From NCBI GenBank assembly GCA_964016885.1, contig OZ024745.1, positions 48,339,042 through 48,403,041 of the forward strand: 64,000 bases of DNA. The letters are read 5' to 3'. Below are positions 20,420 through 30,790 of this stretch, in pieces (within the stretch, counting starts at the first letter, position 1; each line of letters begins with the position of its first letter). A model generated the notes under the pieces. It did no database searches, had not been told where the DNA came from, and saw nothing but the letters and a program-made list of their open reading frames with translations. Position numbers and translations under genes: made by a program. Source of the stretch: Eledone cirrhosa. Taxonomy: Eukaryota > Mollusca > Cephalopoda > Octopoda > Eledonidae.

Positions 20420-20775
20420 TGGTGGGCATCCAGCTGTAGAAAACCCTCCAGACAGTCCTATACGAGCAAGACAACCAATCTTGCCTCACGTGGGATAATT
20501 CCCGTCTAAACCCATGCTAGCATGGAAGATAGATGTTAAACGATGATGATGATGATGATATATAGGTCATTGTGCTGGTGCCACAAAAAAAGCACCCAGT
20601 CCACTCTGTAAGGTGGTTGGCATTAGGAAGAAGATCCAGCCGTAGAAAACCAAGCTAAAAGAATGAATGTAATAAGACATGGCCACCTAACTTTGTTTGA
20701 CCTCATAACATTACAACCCATCTAACCCATGCAAGTATGAAAAATGGATGTTAAAAGGTGATGGTGATGATACAA
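20420..20775 (+). repeat. LINE-P 3' ends (right half of inverted pair plus a second tail)
   Basis: The first piece ends in (GAT)n at about 20540-20560 and is the reverse complement of 19957-20106. A second, more diverged tail, 20565-20775, ends ggatgttaaaaggtgatggtgatgat. Confidence 0.8.
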
Positions 20776-20784
20776 ACACTAGCT

Positions 20785-20900
20785 TAATAATGAAATGGTC
20801 ACTTATTTTACTAAATTCCTCCAAATTCTTTCCAAAATTCATTGAAACAAAAGCAGTATTTTTCATTAAAAATATGGTCACGAAATAGTGTGATTTGGGT
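20785..20900. repeat. MITE-2 right-end fragment
   Basis: caaacactagcttaataatgaaa, ctccaaattctt and attaaaaatatggtcacgaaa are the last third of MITE-2. TTAA is lost. Confidence 0.6.
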
Positions 20901-21240
20901 GTTATTTCTAGCAGATAAATCTAGCTAAAACTCCTTCCTTGGCTATATTTCAATATTTGTACTTCTGATGTATGATTTGTCCTTGCTTTAAAGCAGAAAT
21001 CTGTTTCAAGATCAAGGTTTTAAAAACATTATCTGTTTACCTGATAATTAATCCAATGTTTTGTTGACCATATGAGCTAGCTTTCACTAGAAAATATTTA
21101 AAAAATCACTCAATGTTGAAGCCTACTTACGTTTTTTGTTTGTTTTGTTTTTTATGATGCTCTCTACTTCTTTAATCTTAACCTGCCAGTTACCTTTACT
21201 TATGTCCCAGTTATTGTGTGATTATTCTAAACTGATATTT
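20901..21240. other. Unassigned AT-rich spacer
   Basis: No gene or named repeat is seen. Confidence 0.6.
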
Positions 21241-21257
21241 GATTTGTACTGATAGGT

Positions 21258-21550
21258 GCTGACATGGCTATAGGCACATGCATGGTTATATGTATAGGCA
21301 TGGTTATATGTATAGGCAGGATTATAGGTACAGACATAGCTATAGGTACAGACATGGCTATAGACACAGACATTGCTATAGATACAGACACAGCTATAGG
21401 CACAAACATGGCAATAAGTATAGACATAGCTATTGGCACAGACATGGCTACAGATACAGATATGGCTAAAGACAGGCATTGCTATAAGTATAGACATAGC
21501 TATAGACACATACATGACTATTGATACAGGCATAGCTATTGGTGCTAGTA
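21258..21550. repeat. 18-bp minisatellite
   Basis: Imperfect tandem repeats of the type GCTATAGGCACAGACATG, about 16 units. Because 18 is a multiple of three, several frames stay open and give six-residue repeats. I do not regard these as genes. Confidence 0.85.
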
Positions 21551-21624
21551 TGACTGTGTGGTCAAGAAGTCTGCTTTTCAATTCAAGTTCAATCCTATTG
21601 TATAGCACATGTCTTCTATAACCT

Positions 21625-21735
21625 CAGGACAACCAATAATTTGTGAATGAAATTTGGTTGAGGTAAACTATGTGGAAACCTATCATATATATATATATAT
21701 ATATATATAGTAATAATAGTAATAATAATAAATTT
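21625..21735. repeat. SINE-C 3' piece and (AT)n
   Basis: ccaataatttgtgaatgaaatttggttgaggtaaactatgtggaaacc is the 3' part of SINE-C, followed by (AT)n and (TAA)n tracts at about 21686-21732. Confidence 0.6.
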
Positions 21736-22030
21736 GAAGACTAAAATCCAAAGAGGGCTCGATAAGGATAAATATATATCAAATATATAAGAACCGTAGT
21801 GCAAATATTTATTAAATTAGCTATAGGCACATGCAAAGATTCTTTGCTTAAACTTTTAATAAATATAAACCTAAGGTTTCAAGGTCCAATATTGTCTATA
21901 TCTCCAGGTTGTAAGAGGATCAAAATTGTGACATAATCTTCAGGTGCTTAAACAAGTTTTTCTACAGATATTTTCTATATATAATAACAGTTGACAAGAT
22001 CACTTAACGAGTGGGGTGGAGCAATGAGGA
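21736..22030. other. Unassigned spacer
   Basis: No gene or named repeat is seen. Confidence 0.6.
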
Positions 22031-22034
22031 AACA

Positions 22035-22215
22035 ATGATTCCATTGGTCTTTCCAATTACTAATTTTTACTGGTCGCAAATCCAGGCAGAAAGAGCAATG
22101 TGAAATAAAGTGTCTTGCTCAAGTACATAATGCACCGTCTGGTCTGAGAATCAAACTCACAACCTCACAATTGCAAATCCAATTCTCTGCCCACTCAGCC
22201 ACGTGCCTTCACTTT
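22035..22215 (-). repeat. SINE-B copy
   Basis: Reverse complement of gaaggcacgtggctgagtgg (A-box region), a gaggttgtgagtttgattctc B box, and gagcaagacactttatttca. Same family as the full copy at 60.36 kb. Confidence 0.8.
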
Positions 22216-22369
22216 AATGTGTGTGCGTGTATACATTTACATGTGTGTTTATTGTCTCCAAATATGTTTCCACGTTGACACCACTTAATGGATGCTATTT
22301 GTTTATGCCTCACATACACATGTTTCACACCTTAGTAGTTTGACGGATGATAATCAGTGGAATAAATAG

Positions 22370-22550
22370 CATAAGTTAGGTTTGGCATCAGAAAAGGAAT
22401 CTGGCTGCAGAATACCTCTGCATGTGGTAAGAAGTGACTGAAAGGATTAGTATCAGGAAGGCTATTTGGCTGTAAAACATTGCCTCAAAATTTCTTTCCA
22501 GCTCATGCCAGCTTTAAAAAGTCAATATTAAAGCGATGATGATGATGTTT
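22370..22550 (+). repeat. Diverged LINE-P 3' tail
   Basis: gaaaaggaatctggctgcagaa, then gcatgtggtaagaagtgac, ggctatttggctgtaaaaca and aaagcgatgatgatgatg. Confidence 0.65.
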
Positions 22551-22665
22551 CTGTGGTTCAACATACAGCATTTAGTTGGGAAATACAAGCTTTTCTTTGT
22601 TTTGTTTCTTTTTCCCCACTATATTCTCAAAATTTTATGGTAACTTAAGTCTTGTTGGTCTTTAA

Positions 22666-22871
22666 CACTTTAGCACTTAAACCGGCTGTATCTGGCCAGA
22701 ATTCTCTCACCTCTTTCTGTTCAAACTGGCTGTAACTGACCACTCATACCGATGTTAAGGTATTGTTCTCAAAATAAATAATATCAAAATCTCATAGATT
22801 CAATATTATAAGATAAAGCCTTTACTGTGAAAATATAATAGTAAATATAGAGTAATGTAAATGCTAAAGGG
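22666..22871. mobile_element. MITE-1 intact copy
   Basis: TTAA lies at 22662-22665 and 22872-22875. The left end CACTTTAGCACTTAAA and the right end TAAATGCTAAAGGG are inverted. Length 206 bp. Confidence 0.85.
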
Positions 22872-22914
22872 TTAAAATTCTAGGGTTTTTTTCTTTTGTG
22901 GTTGCCTTATAATC

Positions 22915-23190
22915 AAGGCAGCAAATTGGTAAAGTTATTAGGACATTAAATTAAATGTCATGGTAGTTTTTCCAGCTCACTGCTCAATTCCTGACACGAT
23001 CAACTTTGTATTTCAGCTTTTCAGTGTCAATAAAAAAGTAGCAGTTCCAGGATGGTGAATTGGCAGAATTGTTAATGAGTTGACATCTGATCTAGTTCTA
23101 TACATTCTGAAATTCAAATTCCACCTCTATGAGTAATGGAAGCACTCTTTCTTTGGTCAGATCTGATGAACAGCTTCTTTCCTTTAATAG
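22915..23190 (+). repeat. Two degenerate tRNA-derived SINE pieces
   Basis: Near 22915: caaggcagcaaattggtaaagttattaggaca and attcctgacac. Near 23050: ggatggtgaattggcagaattgtta, then gaaattcaaattccacc. Both keep the head and B-box order of SINE-A-like elements. Confidence 0.5.
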
Positions 23191-23453
23191 TAAACCTTTA
23201 AACAGTAGTAACTAATTACAGAACTACTTTCATGTATTATGTATTTAATTAACTGCGCAGTAGAAACATATGTTATTCCCATTACATAAACCAGGTGTGT
23301 ATTTCAAACTATGAATTAGGTCATCTTAGTTATTTATGATTTTTAGAGTCAATTCTGTTTTCTTTGTAGTTATAAAATTTCAATTTTTGTTTCAGTTTCC
23401 ACTGTGCTTGAATATTTAATAATCACCCTCTTTTCATTATTGTTAAGAAATGT
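23191..23453. other. Unassigned spacer
   Basis: No feature is seen. Confidence 0.6.
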
Positions 23454-23457
23454 TTAA

Positions 23458-23702
23458 CCCTTTTAATACCAAGCCACCTGAAATTGGCCCTTGTCCTATG
23501 ATACAAAGCTGTTTTAAAGTGCTTATATTTATTTAATAATTTACATAATATTATGTAAGAACCTTTGTTAAGCTGGTGTTTGGAATATACCTTAATAATG
23601 GGAAAGTAATATTACTGTATCCCTCCAAATTCTTAATTATTTTCAAAATTATTTGTAAATCATAGACAATGTCTTTTATTAAAAATATAGTAAGAAAAGG
23701 GT
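23458..23702. mobile_element. MITE-2 (piggyBac-type) copy
   Basis: TTAA lies at 23454-23457 and 23703-23706. The left end is CCCTTTTAATACCAAGCC and the right end TATAGTAAGAAAAGGG. Non-coding, about 245 bp. Internal landmarks: ccttaataatgggaaagtaa and tccaaattcttaattattttcaaaa. Confidence 0.8.
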
Positions 23703-23706
23703 TTAA

Positions 23707-24155
23707 TTAGATTGCAAAATAGTTTCATTTTTAGCATTATATTAAAGAAGAGTTTGTTTAAAAGCAATATCTCTGTTAGATACTATCATGTCACACCATT
23801 TGCCAGATGCTTACCCATAGGCAATAAATGTTGAAACAGACACACGAGCTGTACTATTTCTAATATTTAATTCTTAGTGTTATTTAATGAAACTTGCTGC
23901 TAGATTATCTCTTGTGTTTTAAGTTCTTTCTTGTCTCTCCACTACCCATGCCACTCATAATGTATCAGAGTGTTTTATATGCCACATAACAACAAAGTAA
24001 TATGATAACAATATAATTTATTTACTTATTGCAAATAAATTATCTATTTACAATTTCTTCTTATTTTTTTTATGAATGATGATAACAGTTTATGTATGTT
24101 AAAAGATGAAGAAAACTCCCACTGCTACATTTGTCTGGTATTATTAGCATTAGTC
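23707..24155. other. Unassigned AT-rich spacer
   Basis: No gene or named repeat is seen. Confidence 0.6.
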
Positions 24156-24164
24156 TAAACCACT

Positions 24165-24330
24165 AGATGCGGCGAATTGGGTTGAGAGATCAGTTGAAAA
24201 AAACCTCAGTATTTGTTTTGAATCACTGTGCTCTGAGTTCAAATCCTGCTGGGGTTGATTAAATCAACTGTTCCCTTCTCCAAAGTTTGTTGCCTTATGC
24301 CAAATTATTGTTTATTATGTCTAATAATAT
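24165..24330 (+). repeat. Diverged SINE-A-like copy
   Basis: ggcgaattgggttgagagatc head, gagttcaaatcctgctgggg B box, tgattaaatcaac, then ttgccttatgcca tail. Confidence 0.65.
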
Positions 24331-24364
24331 TTACAATAAAATTGTCAAATGCTAAAAAAGGTTG

Positions 24365-24610
24365 AGAGAACCCTTCAGTCACATCAAGGGTATAACAACG
24401 TCTCTAGGGTTGGTGTCATGATAAAATGCATTCATTACACCTTGTAAAGTAGTTGGCATTAGAAAGGCCATCCAGTTGTAGAAACCATATCCAAACTGGG
24501 ATGTATGTAAGGAAGATGTAGTCCCCATTGCATTTAAGAGGACAGGAGCACAGATTAAGTTCTGACTTGCATGTATGAAATAAATTGGATGTTAAACGAT
24601 GATAATGATA
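24365..24610 (+). repeat. LINE-P 3' tail
   Basis: ttggtgtcatgataaaatgc, gtaaagtagttggcattagaaaggccatccagttgtagaaac, then ggatgttaaacgatgataatgat. Confidence 0.75.
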
Positions 24611-25020
24611 ACTAAAATTTTAACAGTTACTTCATAATGTTGACGTAGCATTTATCAAATTATTTTGTGTTGCAAGAAACACAGTTATTTTTCTGGATAG
24701 CCACAGGCTGTGTGTAATATAATTATAAATGTACTAGCAATGAAATCTCCAACTAGAATGAAAATGAGAATCTTGTGATCATTAGTCCTTGTTATTTTCT
24801 TTCAAATTATATTTTCCTCCTTTCAACTAAACTGACATTTACTTTTTACTAGCATTTATTATGTAGGACTCTAAGAAAAGACAATAAAGAGGGCCATTCA
24901 GCTTGAAATCAAATGTCATCATTTTTAGAACTGCATACCTATTCTTTCATCATCTCATTACACAGAAGTTTGCTGAAATTGCAGCTAGAGATAGAAGAAT
25001 GTGTGTTCAGCCATTGATGA
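24611..25020. other. Unassigned spacer
   Basis: No gene or named repeat is seen. Confidence 0.6.
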
Positions 25021-25023
25021 TGA

Positions 25024-25805
25024 TCATTTCTAATACAGGCATAAGGCCAGAAATTTGTTGGAAGGATGGTTTAGTCAATTAACCATTTTGCTACCAAACT
25101 GTTTGAAATTGTCCTTCGTTCTATGATATGGCATGGTATGGTCCTGTAACTCCTGATAGAGTCGTAACAGCACCAAATTGACATACAGCATTTCTTGGGC
25201 ATTTTAAGCCTGATGGAGCCCATCCCTCTCCAGGCCTGAATACAGCAGATTTCTTCCAGAGAGGAAGAATCCACCCCAGTACTAGACTGGTCTTTTTTTA
25301 TCAACCTTGAAAGGATGAAATGCAAAATTAACCTCAGTGGGATTTGAACTCAGAGAGTAGAGAGTTGGAACAAATACCATAAAGCATTCTATCTGATGTT
25401 CTAATGACTCTGCTAATTCACTGCTTATTCTGTGATATAAAATTGATTATCTTAAACTGCTTATCTTTATCTAAAAACTTAAAACCTTCCATCATAATTT
25501 TATGAAAGAATTTTTGTTAAATTATGTTCCAAACACCAGATTAATAATGAGAAAGTTAGTTTCATTACTAAAGACCTCCAAATTCTTGATTATTTTCAAA
25601 ATAATTTGAAAATCATGAGCAGTATCTTTCATTAAAAATATAGCAATGAAAATTCTTGACTGCTATTGTATTGCATCAGCCCTGGAGGGATGAAAACAAG
25701 GATGACCTTGGTAGGATTTAAACTCAGAATCTAAAAAGGCAGAATTAATACTGCAATGTATATTGTTCAACATTCTAATGATCCTGCTAATCCACCACCC
25801 TTTAA
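25024..25805 (-). repeat. Nested block: SINE split by MITE-2, MITE-2 split by another SINE
   Basis: A minus SINE-A-like tail (25024-25080, ataaggccagaaatt...tagtcaattaa) breaks off at TTAA. Its remainder resumes near 25650 (cttgactgctattg...ggagggatgaaaac...) and runs to about 25800. Between them lies MITE-2: the left end ccattttgctaccaaactg at 25082, the right part 25435-25645 with attaaaaatatagcaatgaaaa. A second SINE piece (25265-25430, gtactagactgg...gggatttgaactcagag) sits inside it. TTAA in the SINE is the expected piggyBac target. Confidence 0.7.
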
Positions 25806-25814
25806 TCATTGATA

Positions 25815-26280
25815 ATAGATCTTTCTAACATTAGCACAAGCAGAGGTGTAACTAGGGTATGGCAAACATGGCACATGTCATGGGCGCCACATGAAGGGGG
25901 TGCCACTTGGACTAGGAGCACGTTCTATTAAAGTCAAATAAGCCTCATTAGAGAATGAAAAAAGAAACTAAATTATTAGGCCCATAAGTAAATATACTGT
26001 GCTGGGCATGGGTACAATTTCACTGCTTGCCATAGGCGCTATTTTTTCTTGGTTATGCCTCTGGGCACAAGGCAAGCAATTTTATAGGGGAAGTGGAATG
26101 TCGATTAAATCAATCCTATGACTTGACTGTTTGCTTTACTTTATCAACCCTGGGAGAATGAAAGCAAAGATGATCTTGGCGAGATTTGACCTTAGAATGT
26201 AAAGCACCAGAATTAATATTACAAAGAGTTCTGTTGAAAATTCTAATGATCCTACCAATCCACAGCTTTTCAGTCATTGA
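25815..26280 (-). repeat. SINE-A-like copy interrupted by a hAT MITE
   Basis: The tail is at 25815-25840 (gatctttctaacattagcacaag). The body resumes at 26064 (ggcacaaggcaagcaatt), through gtcgattaaatcaatc, tatcaaccctgg and gagatttgacc to cctaccaatccac. Confidence 0.75.
25841..26063. mobile_element. hAT MITE in a SINE
   Basis: Ends CAGAGGTGTAACTAGGGTATG and CTTGGTTATGCCTCTG. The flanks AGCACAAG (25833-25840) and GGCACAAG (26064-26071) differ at one of eight positions. The host SINE reads ggcacaag at this point, so the duplication is real with one mutation. Length 223 bp, non-coding. Confidence 0.85.
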
Positions 26281-26642
26281 TGATAATAAAAATGGTTGTT
26301 AGATGTTTTGAGAGTGTGTATTTAAACTTGATATTACTGGTAACTTGCTACTTACTACATTATACTTGTAATTGTATATCATAATTATTATTTGATATAT
26401 CTGCAATTAATATTCATCACCATAAACTGTTTTTATTTGTTGGGAAGTGGTTCTTATGCAGAAATACACTACATTGCTGCTATTTCTATTTCACTGCTAT
26501 AGACTAAGAGCTAAATTTATTCTTCAGATTCTTTGTCTATAAAAAAAAGACAGAAGCAAATATAACCAAATTGGAAGAAAGGAAGAAAAAGAAGCAGTAT
26601 AGCATAACAACTACCATAATATAAAGTTATCTTCATCTTATA

Positions 26643-26719
26643 CAGGGTGTGACAGAAATACCTCCCATATTTCACACAATGACAGTGTAACAAATAGGCG
26701 GTTTTTCGACCACACCCTG
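26643..26719. mobile_element. 77-bp TA-flanked foldback (mariner-type MITE)
   Basis: TA-CAGGGTGTG...CACACCCTG-TA, with TA at 26641-26642 and 26720-26721. Tiny and non-coding. Confidence 0.75.
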
Positions 26720-26779
26720 TACTATCCCTGTTTAATATGTGTTGTAAATCACTAGTGACACAAGGGAGGTAAATTAACT

Positions 26780-27545
26780 TTAACCCTTTTCATATTAAAC
26801 TACCCCAGCTTCTATCATATAAAGATGTTTGTTTTAAAGTAGCAACAATGTATTTGTTTTTCAAAGTTTTTTATATGAAATCGTGTGTTGAAACAGATAT
26901 TGTTATATTTGGGGAGGATCATGTTGTCCTAATATTGCCAGAAAAATATAGTAAAACACACTCACTGTTTGGTTTGGTTTTCGCTTCAGTATATTTTTAT
27001 ATTTCTATAAATAATTTAGCTGGCAATCAATGTTTATCATTGATTGACCAACTGTTAAACATATGAATATAAATATAGTTTTTGAAAGTTCTTTCATATT
27101 TTAAAGTGTTTATAATTAAATTCAAACCATCCATCATAATTTTATGTAATTAAATTTTATTAATTTATGTTTCAAACAGCAGCTTAATAAGGAAAAAATT
27201 AGAGTAGTGTTGTGAGATATATAAGCAAGACTGATTTTTTTTTTAAGCTGGTACAATGCGGTACAAAAATATGAAGGGCAAATGAAACAAAACAAAGAAA
27301 TGTTTTACCCAGTGTATTTTAGCATATTTCAGGGCTACTAGCCTCTTTACAGATGCAAAGGAAAGAAAACTCTGATTCCTCATTTGCTTGTTTGTTTTGC
27401 CTTGGACTGTTTCAGCTTCATATCTGAAAAGTGGGTTATAGCCCTGAAATATAATACTAAAATATACTAAAAAAGTTAGTTGTGTTACTAGAACCCCTTA
27501 AACTCTTATTTTCAAGATAATTTGACAATTGATTGTCAGATTCAG
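26780..27545. repeat. Broken MITE-2 with insertions, including a foldback
   Basis: The left end is ttaacccttttcatattaaacta at about 26782. Internal pieces are at 27105-27200 (ccatccatcataattttatg...cagcttaataagg) and 27470-27545. Between them, 27318-27470 is a foldback: gtattttagcatatttcagggct faces agccctgaaatataatactaaaatata. A 72-codon frame at 26848-27066 has no recognisable motif. Confidence 0.6.
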
Positions 27546-27597
27546 TTCATTGGGAGTTTACTTTTCACTATGCTGTACTCACCACTCTAGTGTTTAA

Positions 27598-27952
27598 CCC
27601 TTTCATGGCCATATTTCTATTGGAATACACTTTATTTAAATTAATTAATGAAGAATATTGAGGGATTTACTAAAATTATTGATTATTTCATTACCAAGAT
27701 TAACATACACATATGTATGTAATTCAAAATAAGTACACTGCATATCGTAAGAAGCAACTAAAAGGGTTGGTATCAGGAAAGGCATCCAGCTGTAAAACAT
27801 TGCCTCGAAAAGTCCTGTCCAACCCATGCTAGCATAGAAAAGTCAACACAAAAATGATGACGATGGTTCTTGTATAAAATTATGTCAAAAGAGTTTAATT
27901 TAAATTAAATGATTTATTTCATAGAACCTGAGCCCAATGGGTATCCAAAGGG
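27598..27952. mobile_element. MITE-2 copy with a LINE-P tail inserted
   Basis: TTAA lies at 27594-27597 and 27953-27956. The ends are CCCTTTCATGGCCATATTTC and GGGTATCCAAAGGG. About 27725-27865 is an inserted LINE-P tail (gtatcaggaaaggcatccagctgtaaaac...aaaaatgatgacgatgg). Confidence 0.75.
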
Positions 27953-27963
27953 TTAAAATTATT

Positions 27964-28350
27964 TAGCCCTTTTATAACCATATTTCTAAGGAAAGACACT
28001 TCCTATGTTTTTCAAAGCTTTTTGAAAATAATCAAAAATTTGGTGGGATTTAGTAACTAATTATTATTAAAGTGGTGTTTGAAAGATAACAAAGATTCTT
28101 ACGTAAAATTATGATGGAAGTATGAACACTATAAAACTGGAAGTTTTGTATTAGAACCAAAGGTAGTTACAGTTTTTGTAGGAGTACTTATTTTATCAAC
28201 CTTAGATGAAAATTGATGTAAACCCCAGTGAGATTTGAATTAAGACACTGAGGTAATGAAACAAATCTGAAGCATAGAAATTTGGAGGGTTTGGCTGGGT
28301 TCCTTTCCTTTCTCAATTCAACTTTGGAGTTGACAAAATAAGTACCAGAA
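27964..28350 (-). repeat. MITE-2 fragment and SINE pieces
   Basis: 27964-28165 is MITE-2 in the same orientation as the previous copy (cccttttataaccatatttct...). 28165-28260 (gtacttattttatcaacc, gatttgaattaagac) and 28300-28360 (tcaactttggagttgacaaaataagtacc) are SINE remnants. A (TTA)n run follows near 28430. Confidence 0.6.
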
Positions 28351-28564
28351 ATACATCTATTTTGTTCAGTCTGTTATAGCCAGTCACTTGATGAGTTGTA
28401 GTGCACCTGAGCACTGTACACAATAATTTCATTATTATTATTATTATTGCATGAATTGTGTTTCTACTACCTTATTGAATAAATGCAATATTAAAGGTTG
28501 GTAGGAAGATAAGTTAACTTAAATGATAAACAGGTGGCATAAACAGTTAGGTTCAGTATTGCCA

Positions 28565-28920
28565 TGAGTCCTCTCACAAGCTTAGGCCATCAACAAGTTT
28601 TCTCCAGCCATCACACTCCTGGGTTAGTCACTCCAACTGTCCCAAGGAATTTCCTAACCTCTTTGTTTGTCCTTCCAGATCACAGTGTCAGGTTTTCCTA
28701 GGCTTTCTTTTCTTTTTCCTCTGTGTGTTCCTTTTTCTCTAGGTTAGGGCTTGCCTTGTGGTAATAGATGCTAGCTTTTGGAAGGTGTGCCTAATCCCTC
28801 TCCATTGCCTTTGGATAATCTCATCATGAAGAGGCTGTTGAGCCTGCTGCTACAATTCCTTAAAAAGTTCCATCAACGCAAGGAAGTGAATTGTTGAAAA
28901 TGTGACTTGACACAATCAAA
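28565..28920 (-). pseudogene. Possible LINE C-terminal remnant
   Basis: The minus strand shows short blocks with stops between them, such as a WRKLVDGL-like block near 28590 and a GQTKRLGN-like block near 28660, reminiscent of LINE tails. Very decayed; it could be something else. Confidence 0.3.
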
Positions 28921-29467
28921 TCAAATCTTGAGGTAATATCTGGTCCTCAATTATATGGTATCCACCATTGTATTCACAACTGGCTGACAATATCTACATC
29001 AGATGTCTGTGATCAAATATATTGGAAATCCCTGTTCATAATGTTGTGGATGCATTGGTTGGTGCCAGCTCAATCTATCAAGAGTGAACACTAACACAAG
29101 AACAAGTAAATAGTAGACAGCCAGACTATTTAGATTCATAGCTCTATGTTCTGTGTCTAAATCTTGCTGGAGTTGATATTATCATATAATCATCTAATGG
29201 CAAATAAAAGTAAATGTATTTGATTTAGTAGAATTCCTTCAGTTGATATTCATGTTCATGCTTCAAATGTTGGCCTTGGATATAATAGTAAGAAAACAAT
29301 ATTTAACATTATATATCATTAAACTGTTTCAGTTAATAAATTTTCAATACATAAAATTTCTCACACAAACATATTGTTTAATAGTGGGGAATGTGCTAGT
29401 GAATAAGAAAGAGTAGATCTTATATAAGGAACAGACTAAATATAGATAGAAAGCGTGAGTCTGTATA
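28921..29467. other. Unassigned AT-rich spacer
   Basis: No gene or named repeat is seen. Confidence 0.6.
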
Positions 29468-29471
29468 TTAA

Positions 29472-29908
29472 TCCTTTAGCATTTACATTAATCTATATTT
29501 AATATTAAGGGCGGTGGATTGGCAGTATCGGTAGAGGGTCGGACGCCATGCTTTGACGCATAGAGTTACGGTCCTTGCCATTCTGAGTTCAAATCCCGCC
29601 GAGGTTAACTTTGCCTTTCATCCTTTCGGGGTCGATAAAATAAAGTACCAGTAATGCACTGGGTAATTGCTGGCCTTGTGCCAAATGTAGAAACAATTAA
29701 TCTATATTTAATATTGTATTTTCACGACAAACATTTTATTTCACATAATCATCTCACATAATATCGAATCTATGAGATTTTTATATTATTCTATTTATTT
29801 TGAGAACAATACCTTAACATAAGTATAAGCAGCAGGCTATGGATATGGTTTGAATAGAAAGATATGAGAGAATTCTGGCCAGATACAACCTGTTTAAATG
29901 CTAAAGAG
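29472..29908. mobile_element. MITE-1 copy carrying a SINE-A
   Basis: TTAA lies at 29468-29471 and 29909-29912. The ends are TCCTTTAGCATTTACATTA and TTTAAATGCTAAAGA. The SINE occupies 29507-29695. Confidence 0.85.
29507..29695 (+). repeat. SINE-A with 20-bp exact target duplication
   Basis: Head GGGCGGTGGATTGGCAGTAT (A-box region), gagttcaaatcccgccgagg (B box), gggtcgataaaataaagtac, tail ggccttgtgccaaatgtag. ATTAATCTATATTTAATATT flanks it at 29487-29506 and 29696-29715. The host MITE-1 sequence shows which bases were duplicated. RNA polymerase III would start at the head if it is active. Confidence 0.95.
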
Positions 29909-29944
29909 TTAATTATAGTAGGTGATTAAAGAAGCTAGTTAGAT

Positions 29945-30790
29945 ATATTTTCTTTATTTGCCACAAGGGCGCACAAGAAAGGGGGACAAAACAAGACACA
30001 TGCCGGGGATTTTACATACAGTCGTGTAAAAATATTGAAACAAACAAATTCAACAATCGAAATCCCCAATAGGGCGGAGGCGCCACAAATGTTTAATACC
30101 CCGTCGATAGAACAACCCTCAACTTCAGGAGCATGTTGTGCAAGTGCGCCTTTCTTCCTTTTGCTCTCTTCTTCAACCTACAGGTTTATATACAGAGAAG
30201 ACCCAATCACTCAGGCCATTTTTGCTACATTCACCCACCTTTCAGTAAATTTACTAGGGTGCAGTGCCTCTCTCTCCACTCTGATTCTCCTTCTAAAGTG
30301 GTACCTAAAGAAGGGAATGAGTTGTTGTCCGGAGAGAAAGGCATCTGTCCTCAGTCCTCTCAATCTCGTCCACCATATAACCGCTTTCGCCATAGCCACT
30401 ATACAAAGAAAAACCGCCTCTCTTTCGTTTTTGAAAGAAGTTGGCAATTTGATCCTTACTATGGACTTGGCAGTCAACTGGATTTGTCCCATACGTGACA
30501 GCAGTTGTTCTGCGTAGTTCCACAGGTCAGTTACGCCCGGGCAGTGTACAATTGCGTGCAAGACGGTTTCAATGTGCTGCTCGCATCTTGGACACGTCCT
30601 CTTGGAAGGATCCCTGCCGAGGCGTCCGTGCCTGTAGATCTTGTCTCGAACTGGTAGAGCTCCTCGGTAGCACTGCCAGGCCAGGGACCTCTGGCAGTTA
30701 TCCATAGGTCCCAGGCGGAAAGTCCTACCAAACAGACTGGTGAGTTTGATGCAAGAGTCTCTCCGTAGATAGTTAGCAGGAGTGAAGAGT
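29945..30790 (-). pseudogene. LINE-Z 3' part, 5'-truncated
   Basis: The minus strand from about 30790 encodes S-L-F-G-R-T-F (30750), LAWQCYRGALPVR, then a C-x2-C-x8-H-x4-C zf-RVT-like finger (CPRCEQHIETVLHAIVHC), W-N-Y-A-E-Q-L-L-S-R, then F-F-R-Y-H-F-R-R-R-I-R. This is the region downstream of reverse transcriptase in several LINE clades. A stop follows WVNVAKMA at 30211. The 3' UTR runs to about 29948 and ends gtggcaaataaagaaaatata (inverse on plus). A 164-codon frame is still open, so the copy is moderately young. Confidence 0.75.

Noticed and set aside
21222..21608. 128-codon minus frame of Ile/Met/Ser/Tyr repeats
   Set aside because: Translation of the 18-bp minisatellite.
29507..29600. 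tRNA-like heads of the SINEs as functional tRNA genes
   Set aside because: A and B boxes are present, but there is no acceptor-stem pairing or anticodon arm of standard form, and the same units recur with SINE bodies and tails.
30035..30517. 160-codon plus-strand frame
   Set aside because: Shadow of the LINE-Z minus-strand frame, which has the zinc finger.
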